In this document: positions 52,128 to 63,615 of the stretch, piece by piece | Position numbering within the stretch: the first letter of the stretch is position 1 | Layout: each line of letters begins with the position of its first letter | Origin: Acidobacteriota bacterium | GTDB lineage: Bacteria; Acidobacteriota; Vicinamibacteria; Vicinamibacterales; UBA2999 | NCBI GenBank assembly: GCA_021730945.1 | Contig: JAKFYH010000054.1 | Coordinates: 1-64,000, forward strand | Reading direction: 5' to 3' | DNA length: 64,000 bases | The notes under the pieces: generated by a model | The model's database searches: none | The model's input: only the letters and a program-made list of their open reading frames with translations | What the model was told of the DNA's origin: nothing | Program-made: the position numbers and the translations under genes

Positions 52128-54014
52128 ATGAATCTCACGCCAAGAGGTCAGCTGTACATCGTAGTTGTGGCTGCAGCGGGCCTTCTCGTCGTAGGCCACT
52201 GCATCACAATGCTGCTGGCCAGCCCAATCGGCTGGGAGTGGGTAGTCCTAGCTGGGCTAACCCTCCTGAGTGGTTCGTTCACCGTTCGTGTCCCGTCCTT
52301 TCAGGCGCGAATCTCGGTCTCGGAGACGTTTGTTTTCACGTCGGTTCTCCTTTTTGGAACCTGCGCTGGGACTCTGACGGTGGCCCTCGACACTTTGGTC
52401 GCCGCCCTTAGCTCCAGACGGCGAGCTCGAGAACCACTGCGGGTCCTCTTCAACCTTGCGTCGGCATCTCTGTCGATTTGGACCGCAGGGCACGCCTTCT
52501 ACGCCTTGTCTGGCATTCAGCCGCTGTCCATGGCCGATACTCGGGTCCCCGAGTTGCTCTGGCCACTCGTGGGCATGACGTCGATCCACTTCTTGCTCAA
52601 TAGTGGGTTGGTCGCTGCGGCACTGTCAACTGAACGCAATGACAGCGCGTTCATGATCTGGCGAAAGATCTTTCCCTGGCTATCGATTAACTACTTCGGA
52701 GGTGCTTCGGTCGCGGCGTTGTTGGTGTCCTACACAAGGACCGTCGACTTCATGGCGCTGAGCATTATCGTTCCGCTCCTCGTCATCTCGTATTTGACCT
52801 ACAAGACGGCTCTGGGCCGTGTCGAAGATGCAGTGGTCCATGTCGACGAAGTGAATCGCCTTTACATTTCCACCATCGAAACACTAGCAACGGCGATTGA
52901 TGCGAAGGACCAAGTGACTCACGGCCATATTCGGCGAGTCCAACGATTCGCGCTTGGCCTGGCTGGAAAGCTCGGAGTCAACGACCCCCTTCAGCTCAAA
53001 GCCCTCGAGGCCGCCGCGCTCCTGCACGACATGGGCAAGATAGCCGTGCCGGAACACATCCTAAACAAGCCCAGCCGGCTGACGAGTGGAGAGTTCGACA
53101 AAATGAAACTCCACGCCAGCGTTGGCGCCGACATCCTATCCTCCATTCAATTCCCATATCCAGTGGTTCCAATCGTTAGGCATCATCACGAGAACTGGGA
53201 CGGGACCGGTTACCCTGACGGACTCCGAACAACACAGATTCCTCTTGGCGCCCGAATCCTAGCGGTGGTTGATTGCTTCGACGCACTGACATCAGATAGA
53301 CCATATCGAACGAAATTGACCGACTCCGAGGCCGTTGAGATTCTCATGGAGCGACGCGGCGTCATGTACGACCCTTTAGTTGTTGACAGATTCGTCACCT
53401 ACAAGGACGAACTACTTGAGACGCTCACCGGGAGTCTCGAGTCCCCGAGCGATGTGGAAGACCTACTCAAGCCTCATGTTGAAGCTGGCTCGGAACAATA
53501 CAAGGCTTCACGACAAGCCGTTTTCGAGGCCGACAGAATGGAGCTTCAGCGCGCGGTCAGAGTCGTATTGGCATCGATCAACAAAGAGATCTCATCGTCG
53601 CTTTCAATCGTTTATCTGAAGGAACGCTCTAGGGATGTTTTGTTTGCAGTGGACGCCCTCGGAATGCAGGCCGCTGCGGTCGTCGGAGTGACCGTCCCCC
53701 TTGGAACCAAAGTGACAGGTTGGGTCGCGGCAAACGGAACTCCTATCATCAACACCGATGCTAGGCTTGAAATTCCCGCGTCAGCCGGACTTGAACGGGA
53801 CATGCTTTGCTCAGCCCTCCCCATTCGATCGAGCATCGAGGTGATTGGCGTTTTACTGGTTACAAGGGCCCAGTCGCGGCCATTTGACTCGGTGGAAATA
53901 GGCTTGCTCGAAAGCCTGTGTCTGCGGTTTCGCGAAGCCCCACTGCGCGAGCTTGTTGCGAATTCTGGAGGCAGTTCGAGATCCGATTCTCAAAAACGTC
54001 CCAGTATCCACTAG
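52128..54014 (+). CDS. Membrane HD-GYP phosphodiesterase with GAF domain
   Basis: The 628-residue protein has six to seven N-terminal membrane helices (to about 230), then an HD-GYP domain: HDMGKIAVPEHILNKPSRLT (about 299) and HHENWDGTGYPDG (about 351). HD-GYP enzymes break down cyclic di-GMP. A GAF-like region (about 440-590) and a short tail follow. Base composition is about 50-55% GC, well below flanking genes, with many codons rare elsewhere here. It is followed by the sigma54 activator after nine bases. Confidence 0.92.
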   Translation: MNLTPRGQLYIVVVAAAGLLVVGHCITMLLASPIGWEWVVLAGLTLLSGSFTVRVPSFQARISVSETFVFTSVLLFGTCAGTLTVALDTLVAALSSRRRAREPLRVLFNLASASLSIWTAGHAFYALSGIQPLSMADTRVPELLWPLVGMTSIHFLLNSGLVAAALSTERNDSAFMIWRKIFPWLSINYFGGASVAALLVSYTRTVDFMALSIIVPLLVISYLTYKTALGRVEDAVVHVDEVNRLYISTIETLATAIDAKDQVTHGHIRRVQRFALGLAGKLGVNDPLQLKALEAAALLHDMGKIAVPEHILNKPSRLTSGEFDKMKLHASVGADILSSIQFPYPVVPIVRHHHENWDGTGYPDGLRTTQIPLGARILAVVDCFDALTSDRPYRTKLTDSEAVEILMERRGVMYDPLVVDRFVTYKDELLETLTGSLESPSDVEDLLKPHVEAGSEQYKASRQAVFEADRMELQRAVRVVLASINKEISSSLSIVYLKERSRDVLFAVDALGMQAAAVVGVTVPLGTKVTGWVAANGTPIINTDARLEIPASAGLERDMLCSALPIRSSIEVIGVLLVTRAQSRPFDSVEIGLLESLCLRFREAPLRELVANSGGSSRSDSQKRPSIH

Positions 54015-54023
54015 AAAGTCTTC

Positions 54024-56813
<2,790 letters not shown>

Positions 56814-56978
56814 CCGGGGCCGGCCCCCGGTGGCGCGATCTGGCTCGCCCCTGATGAGCTGGCCAGCTTGCACGGGAAAACACGATCCCGGCTGGATCCT
56901 GGGACGAACCGGACCATACTGAATACAGGTCGGCTTCCCGCCCCCCATCGACTTTCCGGGAGCCGTTTGTAACTCTTG

Positions 56979-57497
56979 GTGAGCCAGGCGACTGTGCATG
57001 CATTGCCAGTACTGACGCAGGACGATTTGTCCCTGCGGGAGGTACATCTGTCTGACGCGGCGGCGCTCGTCGCACTCTTCGCGAGGGCCGACGTGTCGGC
57101 GCACCTCGATCCCCCTCCCGCCACGATCGACGACTTCTGCGCCTGGATTACGCTCAGCCAGGCACGACGGGTGGACGGCCGCGCGGCATGCTACACGCTG
57201 CTTGCGGGCAACCAGGAAGTGTCCGGGCTGTTCATGGCCCTGCGGAGTCCGGAACCCACTCGCGCCGAGATCGGCTTCGCCATGTCGCCGGCGCTGTGGG
57301 GCACCGGCGCGTTCCAGAAGGCCGCCGGCTTGTACCTGGATTTCCTGTTCAACGAATGGGGCGTGAAGACACTGGTGGGCAAGACGCTGGTGCGCAACGC
57401 GCGCGGCGTTGGCGCCATGCGGAAGCTCGGCGCCGTGGTGGTCGAGGAGTCGGTCCGCAACGGCCAGCCGGAATACATCTGGACGTTAGAGCGCTAG
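56979..57497 (+). CDS. GNAT-family acetyltransferase (RimJ/RimL type)
   Basis: The 172-residue protein has LREVHLSDAAALVALFARADVSAHLDPPP, AEIGFAMSPALWGTGAFQKAAGLYLDFLF (acetyl-CoA loop region) and KTLVRNARGVGAMRKLGAVVVEESV, the pattern of N-terminal acetyltransferases acting on proteins or small molecules. Its stop overlaps the tail of the convergent gene by 12 bases. GTG at 56979 is taken as the start; the TTG three bases before is equal. Confidence 0.85.
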   Translation: MSQATVHALPVLTQDDLSLREVHLSDAAALVALFARADVSAHLDPPPATIDDFCAWITLSQARRVDGRAACYTLLAGNQEVSGLFMALRSPEPTRAEIGFAMSPALWGTGAFQKAAGLYLDFLFNEWGVKTLVGKTLVRNARGVGAMRKLGAVVVEESVRNGQPEYIWTLER

Positions 57498-58736
57498 CGT
57501 CTCCTTGAGGATCTCGGCGATCGCCTGGCGCACCGCCGGCGTCAGGTGCGCGTACTTCCTGCCGGCGACCTCCCCCGCCAACACGCGATGAATCTTTCCC
57601 ATCACCAAACCCTTCACCGGCGCCGGCAGCGCCTGGAATGGTGTCGAGTAGATCATGTAGCTGAGCGGGTACTGCTGCAGCCGTGTCTGCAGGTTGAGGT
57701 CGCGTAACGACCGGCCCTTCGCATCGCGCGGGCCCGCGGCGGCAAATTTCTCCGCGAAGCCAGACGACCCGACGATCGGACCGTCGACGATCGGCGCCTC
57801 ATCCACGAACAGCATGTAGTCGACGATCGCGTCGGCGGCCTCGGCCACCCGCGACTCTGAGGCGGGACCGCCCACCCGCCACTCCCACGTCGCCCGCGTC
57901 AGCAGGTTGAACAAGTGCGCCTGGTGCTCCATCACCATCAAGGCGACGATGTCGCTGTAGGGGGTGGGATAGCCGGTCAGGTCGAACTGCCCCTCGAGCG
58001 AAACTCTGGCCGGCGGCGGCACCGGGTGGGGCCGGCCGGCCCGCGCGGCCTCCACGAAAGCCGGCATGAACAACGGCAGGTTGCCGGCATGCCGCGCCGG
58101 CACGCGCTTGCCGGTGACATACCACCCGCCCCAGCGATCCTCGATTGGCCGATAGTGATCCACGGTGAAGCCGTTGGCGTAGTCGTTCTCGTCCTTGCGC
58201 GGGAACGTGCTCAGAATGGTCTGGCCGGGCACCCCCAGCGTGTCCCACGACAGGTGGCACCGCAGGCACTGCGACTCGCGGCCAACGGTGGGCGCGGCCG
58301 TGCGTTCCTGGTGGACCGCGTAGAACACCGAGCCCAACACCGGGTCCTGCGCGACAATCTCGAGCAGCCCGCCGCCCCGGACAAACCCCACCGACACTTG
58401 GTCGTTGAAGTAGATCGCGCGCGGGTTGGTCATGGTGATGTGCGGCGCCTGCAAGCTGGTCTGGGTGTAGACCAGCACCTGCGATTCCACCGGAACCTCG
58501 AGCAGGTCCAGCACCGACTTCAGGTAGCCTGACTTCTCGTCGAACACGAGGGTCGCCGACTGGTCGGCCAGCTTGCGGTTGAGCGCCTCAACTACCGTGA
58601 CGGCGTCGGCGGTGTTGTAGCGAATGGCGGGGTGATTGATCGACTGATCGAAGGCGCCCGGACGCTGGGCGATCGCCGTCGAGACGGCGCCCACCAGCGC
58701 GACGCCCGCAAGCCCGATGAGAGTGGCCGGTTTCAC
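57486..58736 (-). CDS. Secreted mono-heme cytochrome c-like protein
   Basis: The 416-residue protein has a signal peptide (1-23), one CLRCH motif at 157-161, and a long unusual body with several WxxRV/Gly-Pro motifs but no named family that I recognise. It may be a periplasmic electron carrier or peroxidase-like enzyme. The GTG start is preceded by GATATC eight bases upstream. It faces the GNAT gene tail-to-tail. Confidence 0.75.
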   Translation of the reverse strand: MKPATLIGLAGVALVGAVSTAIAQRPGAFDQSINHPAIRYNTADAVTVVEALNRKLADQSATLVFDEKSGYLKSVLDLLEVPVESQVLVYTQTSLQAPHITMTNPRAIYFNDQVSVGFVRGGGLLEIVAQDPVLGSVFYAVHQERTAAPTVGRESQCLRCHLSWDTLGVPGQTILSTFPRKDENDYANGFTVDHYRPIEDRWGGWYVTGKRVPARHAGNLPLFMPAFVEAARAGRPHPVPPPARVSLEGQFDLTGYPTPYSDIVALMVMEHQAHLFNLLTRATWEWRVGGPASESRVAEAADAIVDYMLFVDEAPIVDGPIVGSSGFAEKFAAAGPRDAKGRSLRDLNLQTRLQQYPLSYMIYSTPFQALPAPVKGLVMGKIHRVLAGEVAGRKYAHLTPAVRQAIAEILKETLAL

Positions 58737-58772
58737 CCTCTCAGGATATCGCCATCCGCCCGGGCGCGGATA

Positions 58773-59345
58773 CTACAACGCGGCGTCGTAGGCCTGGCGA
58801 ATCCAGCCAATCAGCTCGTGGTCGACTTCGTCAGTGGCCGTGACTTTGACCTTGTACTGGCACATGCCGCCGGGCTTCTGCGCCTCGAGCCGAGCGGTGC
58901 CCAACACGCCCTTCATGTTCAGGCCGACTTCGACCCGCGAGTTGGTGGCGGGGCCGACCATCGCAAACTGTTTCTTGCCGCGCAGGCTGAGGTACCCCTT
59001 CTTGGGGGCAATCTCAAAGGGGCCGAACCGGGTGATGGCGGCCATCAAGGCATCGTGGATGGGACGCAGCGCCGCCTTCGGGCCTGAGTAGATTTCGTCA
59101 ATCAGCTGGTCGGGATCGCTGCCACTCGCGGCCGCCGCCGAGGCGCCGTCTGATTTCAGCACGTGATGCACCAGTGTGTTGGCGTCGCCGTGGCCCATGC
59201 CCAGGTCGGCCTTGAGCATCGCCACCAACTCGCCGTGCCTGGCCAGCCCGCTGCCCGTCACGACCTTCGCGAGTTGCGCCAGGGTCTTACCGGTCCGCTT
59301 TTCGATGTTCGCCAGTTGGGTGGCGACGGCCTTGTCCATGTCCAT
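58773..59345 (-). CDS. DUF4287/DUF5655-type protein
   Basis: The 190-residue protein starts with a DUF4287-like helical domain (ANIEKRTGKTLAQL, HGELVAMLKADLGMGHGDANTLVHHVL) and ends with a DUF5655-like domain (GPKAALRPIHDALMAAITRFGPFEIAPKKGYLSLRGKKQFAMVGP). Function unknown; members are cytosolic. It lies between a cytochrome gene and an oxidoreductase, on the same strand. Confidence 0.82.
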   Translation of the reverse strand: MDMDKAVATQLANIEKRTGKTLAQLAKVVTGSGLARHGELVAMLKADLGMGHGDANTLVHHVLKSDGASAAAASGSDPDQLIDEIYSGPKAALRPIHDALMAAITRFGPFEIAPKKGYLSLRGKKQFAMVGPATNSRVEVGLNMKGVLGTARLEAQKPGGMCQYKVKVTATDEVDHELIGWIRQAYDAAL

Positions 59346-59384
59346 GGGACACTATTCAACAGCGGTAGCGAGGTTGTGTACAAG

Positions 59385-59411
59385 AAAAAGGCGGGTGCCG
59401 GCACCCGCCTT
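59385..59411 (-). terminator. Rho-independent terminator after the DAPDH-like gene
   Basis: A perfect 24-base palindrome, AAGGCGGGTGCC and its complement, ends with TTTTT on the minus strand, directly after the stop at 59418. Confidence 0.9.
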
Positions 59412-59417
59412 CGAACG

Positions 59418-60419
59418 CTACCGGCCGCCGAACCAGCTCGGAATCGGCATGTCGGCCATCGTCCGCAGGCCCGGCGCCACGCGCAGGATCTTGGGGATGG
59501 AGTTGACGGTGATCGACGCCGTTGCGACGTCGCCGTGCAGGCCGCCGGCCACCTTCGAGGTCACGCGCGGGTGGCCTTCGACGGTGACGGCATCAAACGA
59601 CTCCGGCGCGCCGAGGTAGGCCTCCATGTGGAGCGTGATGACCGGCTTGCCCTTGCTGTAGCCGATGCCGTCCTGGATGATGCCGCAGACGTAGCCGGGG
59701 TCGACCGCGATCAATTCGCTTTCCACCTGCTGCTCGGCAATCTTCGGCTGAATCTCGTCGGTGACCTTGTCGAGCTTCCACCCCATCGAGTCGGCAATCA
59801 TCTGCACGCTCTCGGCCAGGCCGACGTGACGGACGCTGCCGTCCTTGACCTTGGCGGCGAACTGCTGCTTGGTGAGGCCGGAGCCGATCTTCTGCTGGAA
59901 CGGCAGGCGGCGCGTGCGGGCGTCCTGGATGCGGTCAACCCGAATGCTGTCGACGCGTTCGCAGATGCCGGTGAGCGTGATGGGCAGCGCGTCCATGGCA
60001 AAGCCCGGGTTGACGCCGGTGCCGACCACGGCGACCTTGGCCTTCTTCGCCAAGGCATCGATCTTCCTGGCCAGCGCGCGGTTCTTGCCGACCGGATACG
60101 ACAGCTCCTCGGTGGTCGACACAATCGCCACCTTCTTGCTGAGCACCTGGGCAATCTGCGGCATCACCTTCTTGAGCGACGAGCTGGTGCAGAGCACCGC
60201 CACGTCCGGCTTGCCGGCCTTGATGGCGCCCAGCGCGTCGTTGGTGACGCGAATGCGCAGCTTCTTGTCGAGACCGATCACCTGCCCGAGGTCGAGGCCG
60301 ATCTTTGCGTGGTCGATATCAACCGCGCCGACAATCTGAAAACCCTTGCGTGAAGCCACCTGGCGCGCGACCGCCGCACCAATGGGCCCCAACCCGTAGA
60401 ACAACACTCTAATCGCCAT
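59418..60419 (-). CDS. DAPDH-like NAD(P)-dependent dehydrogenase
   Basis: The 333-residue protein has a Rossmann start (GLGPIGAAVARQVAS) and resembles the dihydrodipicolinate-reductase-like/2,4-diaminopentanoate dehydrogenase family: VVGTGVNPGFAMDALPITLTG, RIQDARTRRLPFQQKIGSG and GHPRVTSKVAGGLHGD. Family members oxidise amino acids in ornithine or lysine breakdown. TATAAT lies 11 bases before the ATG. Confidence 0.82.
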   Translation of the reverse strand: MAIRVLFYGLGPIGAAVARQVASRKGFQIVGAVDIDHAKIGLDLGQVIGLDKKLRIRVTNDALGAIKAGKPDVAVLCTSSSLKKVMPQIAQVLSKKVAIVSTTEELSYPVGKNRALARKIDALAKKAKVAVVGTGVNPGFAMDALPITLTGICERVDSIRVDRIQDARTRRLPFQQKIGSGLTKQQFAAKVKDGSVRHVGLAESVQMIADSMGWKLDKVTDEIQPKIAEQQVESELIAVDPGYVCGIIQDGIGYSKGKPVITLHMEAYLGAPESFDAVTVEGHPRVTSKVAGGLHGDVATASITVNSIPKILRVAPGLRTMADMPIPSWFGGR

Positions 60420-60430
60420 AGGAACTTTGG

Positions 60431-60436
60431 ATTATA
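60431..60436 (-). promoter_or_regulatory. -10 box of the DAPDH-like gene
   Basis: Perfect TATAAT on the minus strand, 11 bases before the ATG at 60419; the leader would be about 4-5 bases. Confidence 0.5.
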
Positions 60437-60439
60437 CCC

Positions 60440-60462
60440 GCCTTCGCCAGGCTACGGCGAGG
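60440..60462 (+). repeat. CTTCGCCAGGSTMCGGCGA repeat, copy 1
   Basis: CCTTCGCCAGGCTACGGCGAGG. A close copy lies at 62573-62596 inside the start of the last plus-strand gene. TCGCC and GGCGA can pair. Confidence 0.55.
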
Positions 60463-60466
60463 CCAG

Positions 60467-60528
60467 CGCCGACTTCACCCGGCTGCAGCGGGGCAAGCAC
60501 CGACTTCACCGGGCTAGGGCGGGGCAAG
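60467..60528 (+). repeat. Two imperfect 31-nt tandem repeats before the M1 gene
   Basis: Units of CGCCGACTTCACCCGGCTGC-type sequence at 60467-60497 and 60498-60528, ending GGGGCAAG. They lie directly before the start at 60539. Confidence 0.7.
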
Positions 60529-60538
60529 CCGGGTTACG

Positions 60539-62569
60539 ATGCCGGTGGTGACTGACAGAAAGGGACTCGGCGGACCCGGATGCTTGGCGTTGCTGGCAGC
60601 CGTCCTCCTGCTGCAGGCAGGACCGGTGGCACAGCAACCCGCGGCCCCGGCGCCGCTGTCGCCCCGAAATGCCAACTACGACATCCAGGTCACGCTTGAC
60701 CCTGCCACCCGGTCGCTAACCGGCACCGAGGTCATCGAGTGGCGCAACCTCGGCACCATGGCGGCCTATTCGGTGCGGGTGCACCTGTACTGGAACGCGT
60801 TCCGCAACACCAACTCCACCTGGCTGCGGCAGCGAAAGCTGGCGGGCGACGATTCCTTCGCGGAAGCGCCGGAAGGCGACTTCGGCTACTCCGAGATCGC
60901 CACCATCGCCGTCATCAACGAGGATGGCAGCGTGAAGGCGGACCTGAAGCCGGTGCTGCGATTCATCTCGCCCGACGACCAGAACCCCGACGACCGCTCG
61001 CTCACCTCGGCCGAACTGCCGGTGCCGGTGCAGCCGGGCGAACAGTTGCGGCTGCGCATCACCTGGACCGGAAAGTTCCCGAAGAATTTCGATCGCACCG
61101 GGGTGATCGGCGACTACTACTTCGTGTCGCAGTGGTTCCCCAAGCTCGGCGTGTTCGAGGCCGGCGGCTGGACCGCTCACCAGTTCTTCGCCAATTCAGA
61201 GTTCTATTCCGACTTCGGCCGCTACGACGTGCGCATGACGGTGCCTTCGGGCTGGATGGTCGGCGCCACCGGCACCGAGCAGTCGCGCACCGACAGCGGC
61301 GGCACCACCACCCATCGCTACGTGCAAGACGATGTCCACGACTTCGCGTGGACGACGAGCCCGGCGTTCATCGAACGCCGGCAGCGGTTCGAGCATCCCG
61401 GGCTGCCGCCGGTGGACCTGCGCCTGCTGCTGCAGCCCGAACACGCCGGCCAGGCCGACCGCCACTTTGCCGGTGCCGCCGCGGCGCTACGCTACTACGG
61501 CGAATGGTACGGCGCCTATCCCTACGGGCACCTCACGATTGTCGATCCCCCGTTCCAGAGCAACTCCGGCGGCATGGAGTACCCGACCCTGTTCACCGGC
61601 GGCACGCGCTGGCTGGCGCCGCGCGGCAGCAACGATCCCGAATACGTCGTCTTGCACGAGGCGGGCCATCAGTTCTGGTACGGCATGGTGGCCAACAACG
61701 AGACCGAGCGCGGGTGGCTCGATGAAGGCCTGAACGAGTATTCCGACTCGCGGGTGCAGGCCGAAGCACTGCAGCCCAACTACCTCGTCCAGCGCTTCTT
61801 CGGCGACTTCATCCCGTGGCAGTTCCGCGACATCCCACTGAAGCGCGCGACCGACACCAACTGGATGAACACCTACCGGCGGCTGGGCGATCGCGACGCG
61901 CTGTCGACGCCGACCTTCGCGCTGTGGCCGGGCAGCCACCAGGCGCAGTCGTACCACAAGACGGCGCTGATGCTGCACACGCTGGAGCGCCGGCATTCAT
62001 GGGACGTCATGCAGAAGGTGCTGGCGGCGTTTTTCTCGCGCTGGCAATTCAGGCACCCGCAGCCCGATGATTTCTTCGCCGTGGTCGAGGAGGTCACCGG
62101 CATGCCGCATGCATGGTTCTTCGACCAGATCTATCGCAGCTCCAACACCTTTGACTACGCGATTGAGCGATTCGACAGCGTGGTGCCATCGTCGCGAGGG
62201 CTGCAGGAGTCGGGCGGCGGCCTCGCGTTCGCCGAAACCACCGCGACCGGCACCTATCGCACGACGGTAGTGGTGCGCCGGCTGGAGGCCGGGGTGTTTC
62301 CGGTCGACGTGCTGGTGACGTTTGCCAACGGCGAGCAGGCGCGCGAATCGTGGGACGGCCGCGCCCGCTGGCGCGCGTTTACCTTCGACCGGCCGGTGAA
62401 GGCGGTCTCGGCGCAGGTGGATCCCGAGCGCGTATTGCTGCTCGACACCAACTACACCAACAACAGCTCGACGCTCACGCCCGCCACCGAGGCGGCCGCC
62501 ACCAAGTGGTCGCTGCGCTGGATGGTGTGGCTGCAGGACTTGATGATGACCTACGCGTTCTTCGTATGA
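60539..62569 (+). CDS. M1-family metallopeptidase
   Basis: The 676-residue secreted peptidase has a signal-like N-terminus (CLALLAAVLLLQAG), a large beta domain and an M1 zinc motif: HEAGHQFWYGMVANNETERGWLDEGLNEY (HExxH, then Glu after 18 residues). The GAMEN exopeptidase motif is replaced by SGGMEYP. The tail has no membrane anchor. ATGA overlaps the next gene, so they are coupled. Confidence 0.93.
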   Translation: MPVVTDRKGLGGPGCLALLAAVLLLQAGPVAQQPAAPAPLSPRNANYDIQVTLDPATRSLTGTEVIEWRNLGTMAAYSVRVHLYWNAFRNTNSTWLRQRKLAGDDSFAEAPEGDFGYSEIATIAVINEDGSVKADLKPVLRFISPDDQNPDDRSLTSAELPVPVQPGEQLRLRITWTGKFPKNFDRTGVIGDYYFVSQWFPKLGVFEAGGWTAHQFFANSEFYSDFGRYDVRMTVPSGWMVGATGTEQSRTDSGGTTTHRYVQDDVHDFAWTTSPAFIERRQRFEHPGLPPVDLRLLLQPEHAGQADRHFAGAAAALRYYGEWYGAYPYGHLTIVDPPFQSNSGGMEYPTLFTGGTRWLAPRGSNDPEYVVLHEAGHQFWYGMVANNETERGWLDEGLNEYSDSRVQAEALQPNYLVQRFFGDFIPWQFRDIPLKRATDTNWMNTYRRLGDRDALSTPTFALWPGSHQAQSYHKTALMLHTLERRHSWDVMQKVLAAFFSRWQFRHPQPDDFFAVVEEVTGMPHAWFFDQIYRSSNTFDYAIERFDSVVPSSRGLQESGGGLAFAETTATGTYRTTVVVRRLEAGVFPVDVLVTFANGEQARESWDGRARWRAFTFDRPVKAVSAQVDPERVLLLDTNYTNNSSTLTPATEAAATKWSLRWMVWLQDLMMTYAFFV

Positions 62570-63591
62570 GCGGCCTTCGCCAGGGCTCCGGCGAGACAGG
62601 GCCCGTGCCGGCGTTCATCGACGGGTTGAGGCGGGTGAAGCGGGCGCCGTGGCTGGTGCTCGGCCTCTGGCTGTCAACGTTGCTGCTGGCCCTGCCACTG
62701 TCGCTGGCCCTGCACGCCCTGATCGGCGAGCATCTGGGCAGCAGCCTGGCCGCAGCGGCCGCCGCCGACGGCATGAACTACGACTGGTGGAACGAGTTCC
62801 TGGCCCAGACCACTGGCGTCGGCAAGACTTTTGTCCCGGCCATTCTCGGGTTCGCCGCGGTCCTCTCCAACCTCTCCGGGGTCGTGGATGCCATCGGCCC
62901 GCCGCCGCCGGTCGTGTGGGTGGTGGCGGCACAGGCCCTCGTCTCGACCTTTGTCCTTGGCGGCGTGCTGGATCGGCTGGCGCGCGATCGCGCCATCGGC
63001 GCCGGCGCCTTCTTCGCGGCGTGCGGGGTCTACGTCTTCCGTTTCCTGCGGTTGAGCGTGATGGCGATCGCGGTGTACGCGTTCCTCTTCATCACCGTGC
63101 ATGGCTGGCTGTTCGGCGGGCTCTACCCGCGGCTGCTGGAGGACTTGACGGTCGAGCGCACGGCGTTCCTCTACCGGGTTGCCCTCTACGCCGTGTTCGG
63201 AACGCTGGTGCTGTTCGCGAACCTGGTGTTCGACTACGCCAAGGTGCGAGCAGTGGTGGAGGATCGGCGCAGCATGATCGGTGCGCTCGCCGCGGGGTTC
63301 CGGTTCGTTCGCCGGAATCTTTCTGCCACAATCGGCCTGTACGCGCTGAACGCGCTGGCGTTCCTGGGAGTCTTGGCGCTGTACTCCCTGGCGGCGCCGG
63401 GCGCGGGCGCCAACACGGTCGCATTCGCGGCCGGCCAGCTCTTCATCGTGCTCCGGGTCGTCATCCGCCTGCAGTTTGCCGCGTCGCAGACGGCGCTGTT
63501 CCAGGGACGCCTGGCGCATGCGGGCTACGTGGCGCGTCCCATCGCAAAGTGGCCGGAGTCGCCCTCGGCAGAGGCGATCGGTCCGGGATGA
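62566..63591 (+). CDS. Polytopic membrane protein of unknown function
   Basis: The 341-residue protein has about six predicted membrane helices (VLGLWLSTLLLALPLSLAL, VVWVVAAQALVSTFVLGGVL, LSVMAIAVYAFLFIT and others) and a cytosolic C-terminus. No family is recognised. Its ATG overlaps the M1 stop by four bases; the first 12 codons lie in a copy of the repeat seen at 60440. Its stop is inside the 31-bp palindrome shared with the next gene. Confidence 0.75.
   Translation: MSGLRQGSGETGPVPAFIDGLRRVKRAPWLVLGLWLSTLLLALPLSLALHALIGEHLGSSLAAAAAADGMNYDWWNEFLAQTTGVGKTFVPAILGFAAVLSNLSGVVDAIGPPPPVVWVVAAQALVSTFVLGGVLDRLARDRAIGAGAFFAACGVYVFRFLRLSVMAIAVYAFLFITVHGWLFGGLYPRLLEDLTVERTAFLYRVALYAVFGTLVLFANLVFDYAKVRAVVEDRRSMIGALAAGFRFVRRNLSATIGLYALNALAFLGVLALYSLAAPGAGANTVAFAAGQLFIVLRVVIRLQFAASQTALFQGRLAHAGYVARPIAKWPESPSAEAIGPG
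62573..62596 (+). repeat. CTTCGCCAGGSTMCGGCGA repeat, copy 2, inside a gene start
   Basis: CCTTCGCCAGGGCTCCGGCG forms codons 3-9 of the membrane protein (GLRQGSGE). Copy 1 is at 60440-60462. Confidence 0.55.
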
Positions 63592-63615
63592 TTGGGGCCT
63601 GGCCCCAATCATCCC
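63585..63615. terminator. 31-bp palindrome holding both stop codons of convergent genes
   Basis: GGGATGATTGGGGCC-T-GGCCCCAATCATCCC, 15 perfect pairs. TGA of the plus gene (63589-63591) and the end of the minus gene's stop (63615) lie within or at its edge. It should form a hairpin on both mRNAs. Confidence 0.85.
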
